A stretch of DNA of 64,000 bases from Chitinophaga sp. MM2321 (GTDB taxonomy: Bacteria > Bacteroidota > Bacteroidia > Chitinophagales > Chitinophagaceae), in NCBI RefSeq assembly GCF_964033635.1, contig NZ_OZ035533.1:1736001-1800000 (forward strand), read 5' to 3'. Shown piece by piece: positions 1 through 7,546 of this stretch. Every line of letters begins with the position of its first letter. Position 1 is the first letter of the stretch. A program made the position numbers and the translations under genes. Below the pieces are notes generated by a model. The model saw only the letters and a list, made by a program, of their open reading frames with translations. It had not been told where the DNA came from and did no database searches.

Positions 1-442
1 CAACGGCGCCTGTCTGGTGCATTTCATACATTTCCGCCAGCCCGGTACCTTCCACGTTTTTGGTGGCGGCGCCGATGGGCAGTACGTTTACGGAGGTATG
101 GCGGGTTTTGCTCAGCACATATTCGATCTGCGGCTTCGTATGGAGTGCAGGCTGGGTGTTGGGAACTACCATCACAGTGGTGAAGCCACCGGTGGCAGCA
201 GCTTTTACGCCGCTGTAGAGATCTTCCTTATGCTCCTGCCCCGGATCACAGAAATGGGCAAAGATATCCATCCAACCAGCGGAAACATGCAGGTTGTTAC
301 CGGAAATGACCGTTGCGCGGTCATCTTCCAGGTTATCAGCCACCTGGTGGATGATACCGTTCTGAATGGAAATGTCTTTTTGCTGCCCATGTAAAGGTGA
401 GGAAGGCGCTATAATCTTTACGTTTTTGAGTAATATGTGCAT
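1..442 (-). CDS. Dihydroorotase-like amidohydrolase (5' part; runs off window)
   Basis: This is the N-terminal 147 codons of a dihydroorotase-family protein, read on the minus strand from the ATG at 442 and cut by the window edge. The family closes carbamoyl-aspartate to dihydroorotate in pyrimidine synthesis. Visible are the start of the metallo-dependent hydrolase fold, the DPGQEHKED block (about residues 66-74) and GGFTTV followed by PNTQP (about 85-98), all typical of the family. The first metal motif, normally DxHxH, reads D59-I-F61-A-H63, so its first histidine is Phe. That suggests the non-catalytic or diverged paralogue common in Bacteroidota rather than the working enzyme, but the rest of the protein would be needed to decide. 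No partner gene is visible. Confidence 0.8.
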   Translation of the reverse strand, partial: MHILLKNVKIIAPSSPLHGQQKDISIQNGIIHQVADNLEDDRATVISGNNLHVSAGWMDIFAHFCDPGQEHKEDLYSGVKAAATGGFTTVMVVPNTQPALHTKPQIEYVLSKTRHTSVNVLPIGAATKNVEGTGLAEMYEMHQTGAV

Positions 443-606
443 GCTTTACGTTCTATTCAAATATCAAAACCTGTCCGAAAATACAGGGGCAAATGTAACA
501 TAAAACTGTTAATTGTTGAAGCAGGATACTGAGCACTTTTCGGGACTGTTGATCAGGTTGGTATGATAATTGAAAATGGAGGGGTAGCAGATCAAAATAA
601 CTCAGG

Positions 607-1557
607 ATGATAGACTATCTTACTAACCTCGTCACACGGATATGCGACCGCTCAGATCAGTTGAATAACGCACAAACAACAAGCTGGCAGGCGCTTCGCG
701 AAGCCGAGCAGCTGGCCAACCACGCTTACATACCCTTGCTGTACCAGTACATTAACACCGAAACAGACAAAGAAAAACGCCGCGCCGCCGGATTTATTAT
801 CACCCAGCTTTCCAGAAATACGAATGATCCGGAGGTAATCCGCTTTTTGCTGGACCGGTTGCAAACAGAACAGGACGCTGACATGATCACTGCCATTCAG
901 CAGGATCTGGAACGAGGTCTGCCCATTCCGGGCTATATGAACCTACAACCCTTACTAAACAATACTTTATCGTTAAATAGCAATATCCGTCGCTCTGCCT
1001 TGCTGGCCCTGAGAGGTACCAACAACCCCGCTGTGGAAGAATGGGCCCTCTCCCTGCTGAAACGCACTGTAAATGAATACGATGTGTACTACATCGCGCT
1101 GCTGTTGCATAAAACAGGTACGCAGGCCAGTTTGCCAGTACTGAGGCGACTGCTGGAATACCCGCGGCAGGATGTGAAAGCACTGGCTTTTGCCACCATT
1201 GCCGACATTGAAAAGGAAAAGGAAGCCATGTTTTATATGCGCTGCCTGCTACGCGGGCAGCTGAAATTTGAAGCCATGGAAGCCATTTATAAATATGCAG
1301 ATGAAAAAGCGGTACAGGCAGTTATTACCCGTATTACGGAACTGCTTTCCAAAAGACGCAGTAACGCCCGGATGACCATAGAAACCTTCAAAAACGGCTT
1401 TACAGACCTGATGTTGGGCATGGAATTCTTATCCAGGTTCCGCACCGCAAAATCGGACGTGAAAAAAACCTTCTCCTGGATCACCGAAAAAAGAGCCGAT
1501 TATCTGCTCCCCGAAGAGCGGGAATGGATAAGAAGAAATTTAGCCGTGAATAGTTAA
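607..1557 (+). CDS. HEAT-repeat protein of unknown function
   Basis: A 316-residue protein with no signal peptide, so probably cytoplasmic. It is almost wholly alpha-helical, with recurring paired-helix units (for example around residues 36-75, 120-150, 160-200) that fit HEAT/PBS-lyase-type repeats: short helices rich in Ala/Leu separated by Asn-Pro or Gly-Thr turns such as RGTNNPAVEEWA. Such repeats are protein-binding scaffolds; nothing shows the partner. The ATG at 607 follows a short AT-rich leader. It stands alone: the upstream gene is divergent and the downstream peptidase has its own promoter at 1601-1630. No catalytic motif is visible. Confidence 0.75.
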   Translation: MIDYLTNLVTRICDRSDQLNNAQTTSWQALREAEQLANHAYIPLLYQYINTETDKEKRRAAGFIITQLSRNTNDPEVIRFLLDRLQTEQDADMITAIQQDLERGLPIPGYMNLQPLLNNTLSLNSNIRRSALLALRGTNNPAVEEWALSLLKRTVNEYDVYYIALLLHKTGTQASLPVLRRLLEYPRQDVKALAFATIADIEKEKEAMFYMRCLLRGQLKFEAMEAIYKYADEKAVQAVITRITELLSKRRSNARMTIETFKNGFTDLMLGMEFLSRFRTAKSDVKKTFSWITEKRADYLLPEEREWIRRNLAVNS

Positions 1558-1600
1558 TTATAAAAATCACCCATTCATCTCTTTACAAATCCCTCAGCTG

Positions 1601-1630
1601 CCCTTCGTAATCCGTAATTCTTTATTTTTG
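1601..1630 (+). promoter_or_regulatory. Promoter block of the S9 peptidase gene, repeated at 17350-17379
   Basis: TATTTTTG at 1623-1630 matches the Bacteroidota -7 consensus TAnnTTTG and lies 25 bp before the start codon of the peptidase gene. The 30-base block ending here matches the block at 17350-17379, in front of dusB, at 27 of 30 positions, so the promoter seems built from a dispersed sequence unit. The -33 element is weak (TTCG at 1604-1607). Confidence 0.6.
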
Positions 1631-1655
1631 GCTCCTTGAAAATTAAAATTACAGG

Positions 1656-3830
1656 ATGAAGAGGATTCTTTTGTTATTGACGGGGTTTGTTATCAGCGGG
1701 TTACAATTATCGTATGCCCAGCAACGGATGTATACGATGGCAGAAGCCACCAACGGCCTTCGCCAGGCGCTGATGCCGGAACGGTTAAAACAGTTTGAAT
1801 GGGTACCCGGTGAAAATGCCTTTACCCGGACCATTATAAACAAAGGCGCCGTGACCTGGATAAAATACACTGTAGCAGGCACCAAAACCAACGCAGATAC
1901 CCTGCTGACTTTAGCAGATCTGAATCAACAATTATTTTCTTCCCAACCATTGCGCGGATTACCCGCCATCCACTGGATTAACGCCAACAGCGCCTGGTTC
2001 AACGTTGCCAATACCATTTATAGCGGACAATTACTGAACGGTGCCATGCAGTTCACCACCTGGTGCAGCTTACCCGCAGATGCGGATAACATTACTGTGA
2101 ACCCGCAATGCCGCCACATCGCCTACACCGTAAAAAATAATCTCTTTCTGCGCACCGCAGATGGCAGTGTGAAAGAAGTGACCAATGATGCAGACGGAAA
2201 TATCGTTAACGGCAGAACCGTTCACCGGGAGGAATTTGGTATCGATAAAGGCATTTTCTTTTCGCCCAAAGGCGACCTGCTGGCCTTTTACCGCATGGAT
2301 CAACGGATGGTGAATGATTACCCGGTGATAGACTGGTCCGTAACACCTGCTCACGCCTACATCATCAAATACCCCATGGCAGGAGGAAAGTCGCACGAAG
2401 TAACACTGGGCGTCTATCAGCCATCTACCGGAAAAACGATCTTTCTTAAAACTACCGGTGAAGCAGATCATTATCTTACCTGCGTAACCTGGTCACAGGA
2501 TCAGCAATCAGTATACATCGGTTTACTCAACCGCGGACAGGATCACCTGTGGCTGAATGAATACAGCGCCACTACCGGCGAACTGATAAAAACACTTTTT
2601 GAAGAAACAGACAGCAAGTATGTTCATCCATCTCACCCACTCACCTTTGTGCCAGGAAAACCCGATCAGTTTATATGGTGGAGTGACCGTGACGGCTATA
2701 CGCACTTATATCTTTACAATACAAAAGGACAGTTGCAAAAGCAATTGACAAAAGGCGCCTGGGTAGTGAATGAGCTGGCGGGTTTTCATGCGCCCACCCA
2801 TGAAGTAGTGATCACGGCAGCGAAAGAAGGTCCAATGGAAAAACATGCGTATGCTGTAAACCTGAAAACCACCGGCATCCGCCGCCTGGATCAGGCCGCA
2901 GGCTGGCATGACGTACAGTTGAACAGCAACGGCGGCTATCTGCTCGATACCTATAGCTCCAAAGAAACGCCTGCGGTAGCCCGTATCAGCGACGTGCGTG
3001 GTAAATGGCAGGAAACATTGTTGTCATCTGCTGATCCGCTGAAGGAATTCAAGCGCCCGGAAATAAAACAGGTAACACTGAAGGCTGATGATGGCACGCC
3101 TTTGTACGGCAAGCTGATCTTACCTGTTGATTTTGATTCCACAAAAAAATATCCTGTTATTGTTTATCTGTATAACGGTCCCAATGTACAGTTGATCCGT
3201 AACACCTTTCCTTACAGTGGTAACCTGTGGTACGAATACATGGCGCAGCGTGGCTATGTGATTTTCACCATGGATGGACGCGGTAGTGCTAACCGTGGAA
3301 TGGCATTTGAGCAGGCTACTTTCCGTGAGCTGGGCACGGTAGAAATGAATGATCAGCTACAGGGTGTGGCATACCTGCATTCACTGCCTTTTATAAACCG
3401 GCAGAAAATGGGGGTGCATGGCTGGAGCTATGGCGGATTTATGACGACCTCCCTTATGTTGCGCCACCCCGGCGTATTCCAGGCTGCTGTAGCAGGCGGG
3501 CCGGTAATAGACTGGAGTATGTATGAAATAATGTATACAGAACGATATATGGATACACCACAGGAAAATCCGGAAGGCTATGCAGCTGCCAACCTGCTTA
3601 CGCAAACGAAAAACCTGCAAGGTCACCTGTTGCTGATCCACGGCACCAATGATGATGTAGTGGTATGGCAGCATTCCATCAATTTTCTGAAAGCCTGTGT
3701 AGACAATGAAAAACAGGTGGATTATTTTGTATATCCCGGCCATCTGCACAATGTATTAGGTAAAGACCGGGTACATCTGATGCAGAAGATCACAGATTAT
3801 TTTGATAACTACCTGAGACCAGGATTATAA
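1656..3830 (+). CDS. S9 family peptidase, dipeptidyl-peptidase IV type
   Basis: A 724-residue exported serine peptidase. A signal peptide (MKRILLLLTGFVISG...AQ) is followed by the eight-blade DPP-IV N-terminal propeller and a C-terminal prolyl-oligopeptidase alpha/beta-hydrolase domain. The expected triad is present: Ser591 in GWSYGG, Asp666 in HGTNDD, His698 in YPGHLHNV. The double Glu in HREEFG (E192-E193) is the motif that holds the free amino terminus of substrates in S9B enzymes, so release of X-Pro or X-Ala dipeptides in the periplasm is likely. Length fits the family. The last residues (LRPGL) are encoded inside the left arm of a 49-bp inverted repeat shared with the convergent SGNH gene. 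Confidence 0.92.
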   Translation: MKRILLLLTGFVISGLQLSYAQQRMYTMAEATNGLRQALMPERLKQFEWVPGENAFTRTIINKGAVTWIKYTVAGTKTNADTLLTLADLNQQLFSSQPLRGLPAIHWINANSAWFNVANTIYSGQLLNGAMQFTTWCSLPADADNITVNPQCRHIAYTVKNNLFLRTADGSVKEVTNDADGNIVNGRTVHREEFGIDKGIFFSPKGDLLAFYRMDQRMVNDYPVIDWSVTPAHAYIIKYPMAGGKSHEVTLGVYQPSTGKTIFLKTTGEADHYLTCVTWSQDQQSVYIGLLNRGQDHLWLNEYSATTGELIKTLFEETDSKYVHPSHPLTFVPGKPDQFIWWSDRDGYTHLYLYNTKGQLQKQLTKGAWVVNELAGFHAPTHEVVITAAKEGPMEKHAYAVNLKTTGIRRLDQAAGWHDVQLNSNGGYLLDTYSSKETPAVARISDVRGKWQETLLSSADPLKEFKRPEIKQVTLKADDGTPLYGKLILPVDFDSTKKYPVIVYLYNGPNVQLIRNTFPYSGNLWYEYMAQRGYVIFTMDGRGSANRGMAFEQATFRELGTVEMNDQLQGVAYLHSLPFINRQKMGVHGWSYGGFMTTSLMLRHPGVFQAAVAGGPVIDWSMYEIMYTERYMDTPQENPEGYAAANLLTQTKNLQGHLLLIHGTNDDVVVWQHSINFLKACVDNEKQVDYFVYPGHLHNVLGKDRVHLMQKITDYFDNYLRPGL

Positions 3831-3946
3831 GGATTTATAAGATTACCAGGATGGGTGCAACAGATTGAAACGAAGAATATTTTATTTATCCGCGTTGATC
3901 TGTTGCACCCATCCTGGTAATCTTATAAATCCTTATAATCCTGGTC
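3817..3946. repeat. Perfect 49-bp inverted repeat joining two convergent genes (likely bidirectional terminator)
   Basis: Arms at 3817-3865 and 3898-3946 are exact reverse complements over 49 bases with a 32-base loop. Both flanking stop codons lie inside the arms (3828-3830 on plus, 3933-3935 on minus), and each arm encodes the last residues of its gene, giving LRPGL and LRPGPGL ends. The core unit, GACCAGGATTA, recurs at 7431-7546 and as a half-site near 21157-21184. It can form a cruciform or a transcript hairpin for either strand, but lacks a clean T-run. Confidence 0.85.
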
Positions 3947-5021
3947 CTGGTCTAAGGAGCTTTTTTAATACCGGCAATATATGTGCGGCAAAACGTTCCA
4001 TCCCGATGTCGGTGGGATGAACACCATCTACGGTTCCTTCGTGATCATCTCCCAGAAACCCTTCTCCCTTCATATAGTGCAGGTTTTTAACCCCGGCAGC
4101 GCGGAGGTCATTGTATGCTTTTTTCAGTTCCGTTCTTTTGCTGATTGCCAGCTCCTGCTTACCTTTTTCGAAGTAAGCATTTTCGTACATATAGTTTTCT
4201 ACCAGTAATATGGGTGTTTGTGGTTTGCACTGCCGGAGTTGTTGTACGAGTTTCACTGCGCGTTCATGGATCTCTTCTACTGCCGTATTCGGGTTGCAGT
4301 CGATTACCAGGAGGGCCGGATCTGTTTCGCAAATGGCTTCTCCTACGTTTGTTTCAAATTTCCCTTGTCCGCTGAAACCCATGTTGATGATGGTGCGTTG
4401 CAGCTGCCGGGATAGTATATTGGTATAAGCCAGGCCAGGGCGGGTAGCACAGGCGCCTTGTGCAATGCTGCTGCCGTAGTAGACGATGGGTTTTTTATCG
4501 AGCAGTAGTTGTTGTTGTGGTTTTTCGATGATCGCATTTTCGTTGACACCTATTGCTAAGGAATCCACGCCATCATAGAGCGGGAGATAGAGGAGGTATT
4601 CGCGCCAGGTGGTATCACCGTCTTTCAGCAGCGTACTTTGAAAACTGTATTCACCTTTGGGAATACCGCTGTTGACGAATTGCCATTTGTTGTTTACGAA
4701 TGCATAGAGGTCCAGTCCTTTGATACCGGTAGGCGCCATGTGCCCCATTACGGCGTTATTCAACACCCGCCATTTGGCTGCGATGGTGCTGGCATTGGAG
4801 CGGAAGCGCACCGCCATGCCGGCGCTGTTGCGGCCCAGTGACCATACTTCCGGGCGGAGGGTTGCTTTAAATTTTGCCGGGAACCGGTTGTAATTATCTT
4901 CTCCATGGTATTTACCTATAATGGGAAATTCATGGGCATCATGATAAATGATCTTTGTTTGCGCGGATAATGCAGTACCGATAAAAAGCACTGTGAGTAA
5001 GGATAGCCAAGTTTTTTTCAT
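3933..5021 (-). CDS. SGNH/GDSL hydrolase with GxDLY N-terminal domain
   Basis: A 362-residue exported esterase-type hydrolase. A Sec signal peptide (residues 1-21, ending LSAQ) precedes a beta-sandwich N-terminal domain carrying the GLDLY motif (102-106), which names the SGNH-hydrolase N-terminal family, and then a C-terminal SGNH domain. The nucleophile motif is YGSSIAQG (Ser185), and the DGVHPTD motif (D332, H335) supplies the rest of the triad. Members deacetylate or de-esterify carbohydrates; the substrate here is not evident. A LacI regulator is encoded just upstream on the same strand, with two operator-like palindromes between them (5090-5124), so induction by a sugar is likely. The C-terminal tail RPGPGL comes from the 3817-3946 repeat. 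Confidence 0.88.
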   Translation of the reverse strand: MKKTWLSLLTVLFIGTALSAQTKIIYHDAHEFPIIGKYHGEDNYNRFPAKFKATLRPEVWSLGRNSAGMAVRFRSNASTIAAKWRVLNNAVMGHMAPTGIKGLDLYAFVNNKWQFVNSGIPKGEYSFQSTLLKDGDTTWREYLLYLPLYDGVDSLAIGVNENAIIEKPQQQLLLDKKPIVYYGSSIAQGACATRPGLAYTNILSRQLQRTIINMGFSGQGKFETNVGEAICETDPALLVIDCNPNTAVEEIHERAVKLVQQLRQCKPQTPILLVENYMYENAYFEKGKQELAISKRTELKKAYNDLRAAGVKNLHYMKGEGFLGDDHEGTVDGVHPTDIGMERFAAHILPVLKKLLRPGPGL

Positions 5022-5089
5022 GCGAAGGATAATTTGTTAACAGCAGACAAGATACAAGAATCGTGAAATATGCCCTTTTTTGTTGTTTA

Positions 5090-5124
5090 CGCAAACGCTT
5101 GCGCGTTTAACGCAAGCGTTTGCG
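5090..5124. promoter_or_regulatory. Paired LacI-type operators
   Basis: CGCAAACGCTTGCG (5090-5103) and CGCAAGCGTTTGCG (5111-5124) are 14-base near-palindromes centred on CG, the usual LacI-family half-site geometry. They are reverse complements of each other, so the whole block is one larger palindrome, with centres 21 bp (two helical turns) apart. They lie about 70 bp upstream of the SGNH hydrolase start and downstream of the lacI-type gene, making that regulator the obvious candidate binder. Confidence 0.7.
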
Positions 5125-5277
5125 TACGCGGAATGTTAAAAGAATTCTCTAACATAGTGGTGCAATTAAGAGGAAAGTAGATTAAGCCCCGAGGCAACAA
5201 TTATAGACAGCGAACAATGAGGTTGATAGCCTGCCACGGTGAGGTACTGTGGCAAGGTTATCGGCGAATGAATGCCC

Positions 5278-6315
5278 CTAACGGTTATGTATAACCAGTT
5301 GCGACTCCATGATCATATTGGTATAATCATTTAATGCATGTTCTCCGCTGAGGAGCGACAGCAGCATATTAGTGGCCGCCTGCCCCTGTTCATAGGGAAA
5401 CTGCTCTACGGAAGCAGCAGGAGGGAACGCTGTATATCCACTCACCGGTGTATTGGCGTAAGATACAAAAGTTATATCCTTATTTATTTCCAGTTTTTGT
5501 TTTAGTGCATATTGTACCGCATCCATGGCTACGTAGTCATTGAAGGTAACGATCGCAGTAACCTTTCTTTTCAGCGACAGGAGATGCTGCATGGCGCTAC
5601 CTGTACCAGCTGCGGTGAGGTCCGCATTTACGATCAGTTCCGGATCATATTTCAGGCGGTGTTTGCGCAGTGCCTTGATATAGCCCGTAGCGCGCTCTTT
5701 GCTGGCCACCATTTGCTCAGGGCCATTGATCATACCAATTACCCGGTGTCCTTTTTTTAGCAGGAAGTCAACCGCCTGTATGGTGCCTGATTCCAGGTTG
5801 CACGATACCGTATGGATATCGGGAAGATCAGGGATACGATCAAAGAATACGACCGGAATGCGCGCCTGCCGGAGCATTTCGAAATGCTCATAGTTGCGGG
5901 TGCTTTTCCCGATAGAAACGATGCAGCCATCTACGCGGTGCTGTTTCATGCTTTGAATGATCTGTTTTTCACGGGCTTCATCATCGTGCGATTGTCCCAG
6001 CAGTACGGTGTAGTTATTACTGTAGGCCGTGTCTTCAATACCGCTGATAGCACTGGAAAAGAAGGCTTCCGACAGTTCCGGCAGCAGGATTCCGATGGTA
6101 AAGGTTTTCCCCTGCTGGAAAAAGACAGCCGTCTGATTCCGTTCATAATTCAATTCTTCCGCCAGCTGCTTCACCCTGGCCTTGGTTCTTAAACCAATAC
6201 TGTGATGATCGTGTAATGCCCTTGATACAGTAGATACAGAGATGTTAAGTCTTTTTGCAATTTCCTTTATTGTTGGTTGACCTGAAGAAACCACCTTTCT
6301 CATACATTTCAGCAA
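5278..6315 (-). CDS. LacI family transcriptional regulator
   Basis: A 345-residue LacI/GalR regulator. The N-terminal helix-turn-helix reads TIKEIAKRLNISVSTVSRAL (about residues 15-34) followed by the hinge region, and a periplasmic-binding-protein-like sensor domain fills residues 65-345. Two Met codons are possible starts (residues 1 and 5); the HTH position fits either. It is encoded upstream of the SGNH hydrolase in the same direction with paired operators in between, so it probably controls that gene and perhaps itself. The ligand cannot be read from the sequence; family members bind sugars. Upstream, 6316-6569 is AT-rich non-coding sequence in which I see no gene. Confidence 0.92.
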   Translation of the reverse strand: MLKCMRKVVSSGQPTIKEIAKRLNISVSTVSRALHDHHSIGLRTKARVKQLAEELNYERNQTAVFFQQGKTFTIGILLPELSEAFFSSAISGIEDTAYSNNYTVLLGQSHDDEAREKQIIQSMKQHRVDGCIVSIGKSTRNYEHFEMLRQARIPVVFFDRIPDLPDIHTVSCNLESGTIQAVDFLLKKGHRVIGMINGPEQMVASKERATGYIKALRKHRLKYDPELIVNADLTAAGTGSAMQHLLSLKRKVTAIVTFNDYVAMDAVQYALKQKLEINKDITFVSYANTPVSGYTAFPPAASVEQFPYEQGQAATNMLLSLLSGEHALNDYTNMIMESQLVIHNR

Positions 6316-6569
6316 TTAATGGAAAATAGATATAGCATATGTACGCCTGCGGCCAAGTTACTTAGTTATTATATAATATTAACTTTTTTTTATGAATACT
6401 GATAATACGCAGTCTATACAAGGGTTTAATCAATAATTAATCATAATAAATATGTGTTACGACGTTAGTTGTTGCTTCGGCCTGTTATTTGCTATACCGC
6501 CGTTACTTGCCCATTGTTACCTGCTAACTCCACTTTGGTTATTTGTTAGAATATTAAAAATTAGCATTT

Positions 6570-7430
6570 ATGAAAATAGCACGATTAGCCTTGCCAGTGG
6601 CGATTATTACCATTTTAGCCTCCTGCTCGGCTCCGCGGAAATTAAAAGAATCTGAAGCGAGAAACGCCCGGCTTCAGAGTATGTACAATGACGCTGAAAA
6701 CAAACGGAAAACATGTGAAGAAGATGCAGCACGCGCAGCAGCTGCTTACAAAGACAAAGTAGAAAATTTGAAGGAACAGCAAACACAGCTGAAAAGCAAC
6801 AACACGCAAATGCTGGATCACCTGAAAGAATTATCTGTTATTTCCAGTTCACAGGCAGAAAGCATCAAAAAATCGCTCGATAACATCGGTGCAAAAGATG
6901 AATACATCAAAGACCTTCAGTCTGCTATTGCCCGTAAAGATTCATTGAACATGCAACTGGTGATGAACCTGAAAGGCGCGATAGGTAATATGGATGATAA
7001 AGACATCAATATTAAAGTAGATAAAGGCGTAGTTTATATTGATATTTCAGATAAACTGCTGTTTAAGAGCGGTAAATATGAAGTGGCAGACAGGGCGAAG
7101 GAAGTACTGGGTAAAGTAGCCACCGTACTGAATAACCAACCGGATATTGAATTTATGGTAGAAGGTCATACAGATAATGTGCCTTACCGCCCGAACGTAT
7201 TACTGGATAACTGGGATCTGAGTGTGAAGAGAGCTACCTCTGTTGTCCGTATCCTGCAGAATCAGTACAACATTCCGCCAGCGCGTATGACAGCAGCCGG
7301 TAGAGGTGAGTATGTACCGGTTACCTCCAATGATACACCGGAAGGCAGAGCGGCTAACCGCAGAACAAGGATCGTGATCCTGCCACAACTGGATCAGTTC
7401 TTTAAACTGTTGGAAAAACCAGCGAACTAA
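6570..7430 (+). CDS. OmpA family lipoprotein with coiled coil
   Basis: A 286-residue cell-envelope protein. The signal sequence ends in a lipobox (LASC, Cys19), so it should be lipid-anchored. Residues about 25-115 form a charged heptad-like coiled coil. The C-terminal OmpA/MotB peptidoglycan-binding domain (about 150-280) includes VEGHTDNVPY and GRGEYVP...NRRTRIVI, with the Asp and Arg that bind diaminopimelate in this family. It probably ties the outer membrane to peptidoglycan. It starts at the ATG at 6570; an earlier open frame from 6452 is out of frame and has no family match. Its stop codon directly abuts the 7431-7546 inverted repeat. Confidence 0.9.
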   Translation: MKIARLALPVAIITILASCSAPRKLKESEARNARLQSMYNDAENKRKTCEEDAARAAAAYKDKVENLKEQQTQLKSNNTQMLDHLKELSVISSSQAESIKKSLDNIGAKDEYIKDLQSAIARKDSLNMQLVMNLKGAIGNMDDKDINIKVDKGVVYIDISDKLLFKSGKYEVADRAKEVLGKVATVLNNQPDIEFMVEGHTDNVPYRPNVLLDNWDLSVKRATSVVRILQNQYNIPPARMTAAGRGEYVPVTSNDTPEGRAANRRTRIVILPQLDQFFKLLEKPAN

Positions 7431-7546
7431 GACCAGGATTACCCTGATTTTTAAAAAAAGGATTATAGGATTTAAATAGAAGATTTTCGCTCATGTCTTC
7501 TGTTTAAATCCTATAATCCTTTTTTTTAATCAGGGTAATCCTGGTC
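7431..7546. repeat. Long inverted repeat between convergent genes, same family as 3817-3946
   Basis: Arms at about 7431-7483 and 7496-7546 are near-perfect reverse complements of about 50 bases with a 12-base loop. The unit begins GACCAGGATTACCCTGAT and contains AGGATTATAGGATT, close to the unit at 3817. It starts right after the ompA-type stop codon and covers the stop of the convergent outer-membrane gene. T-rich stretches inside the arms allow terminator function in both directions. Confidence 0.8.
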
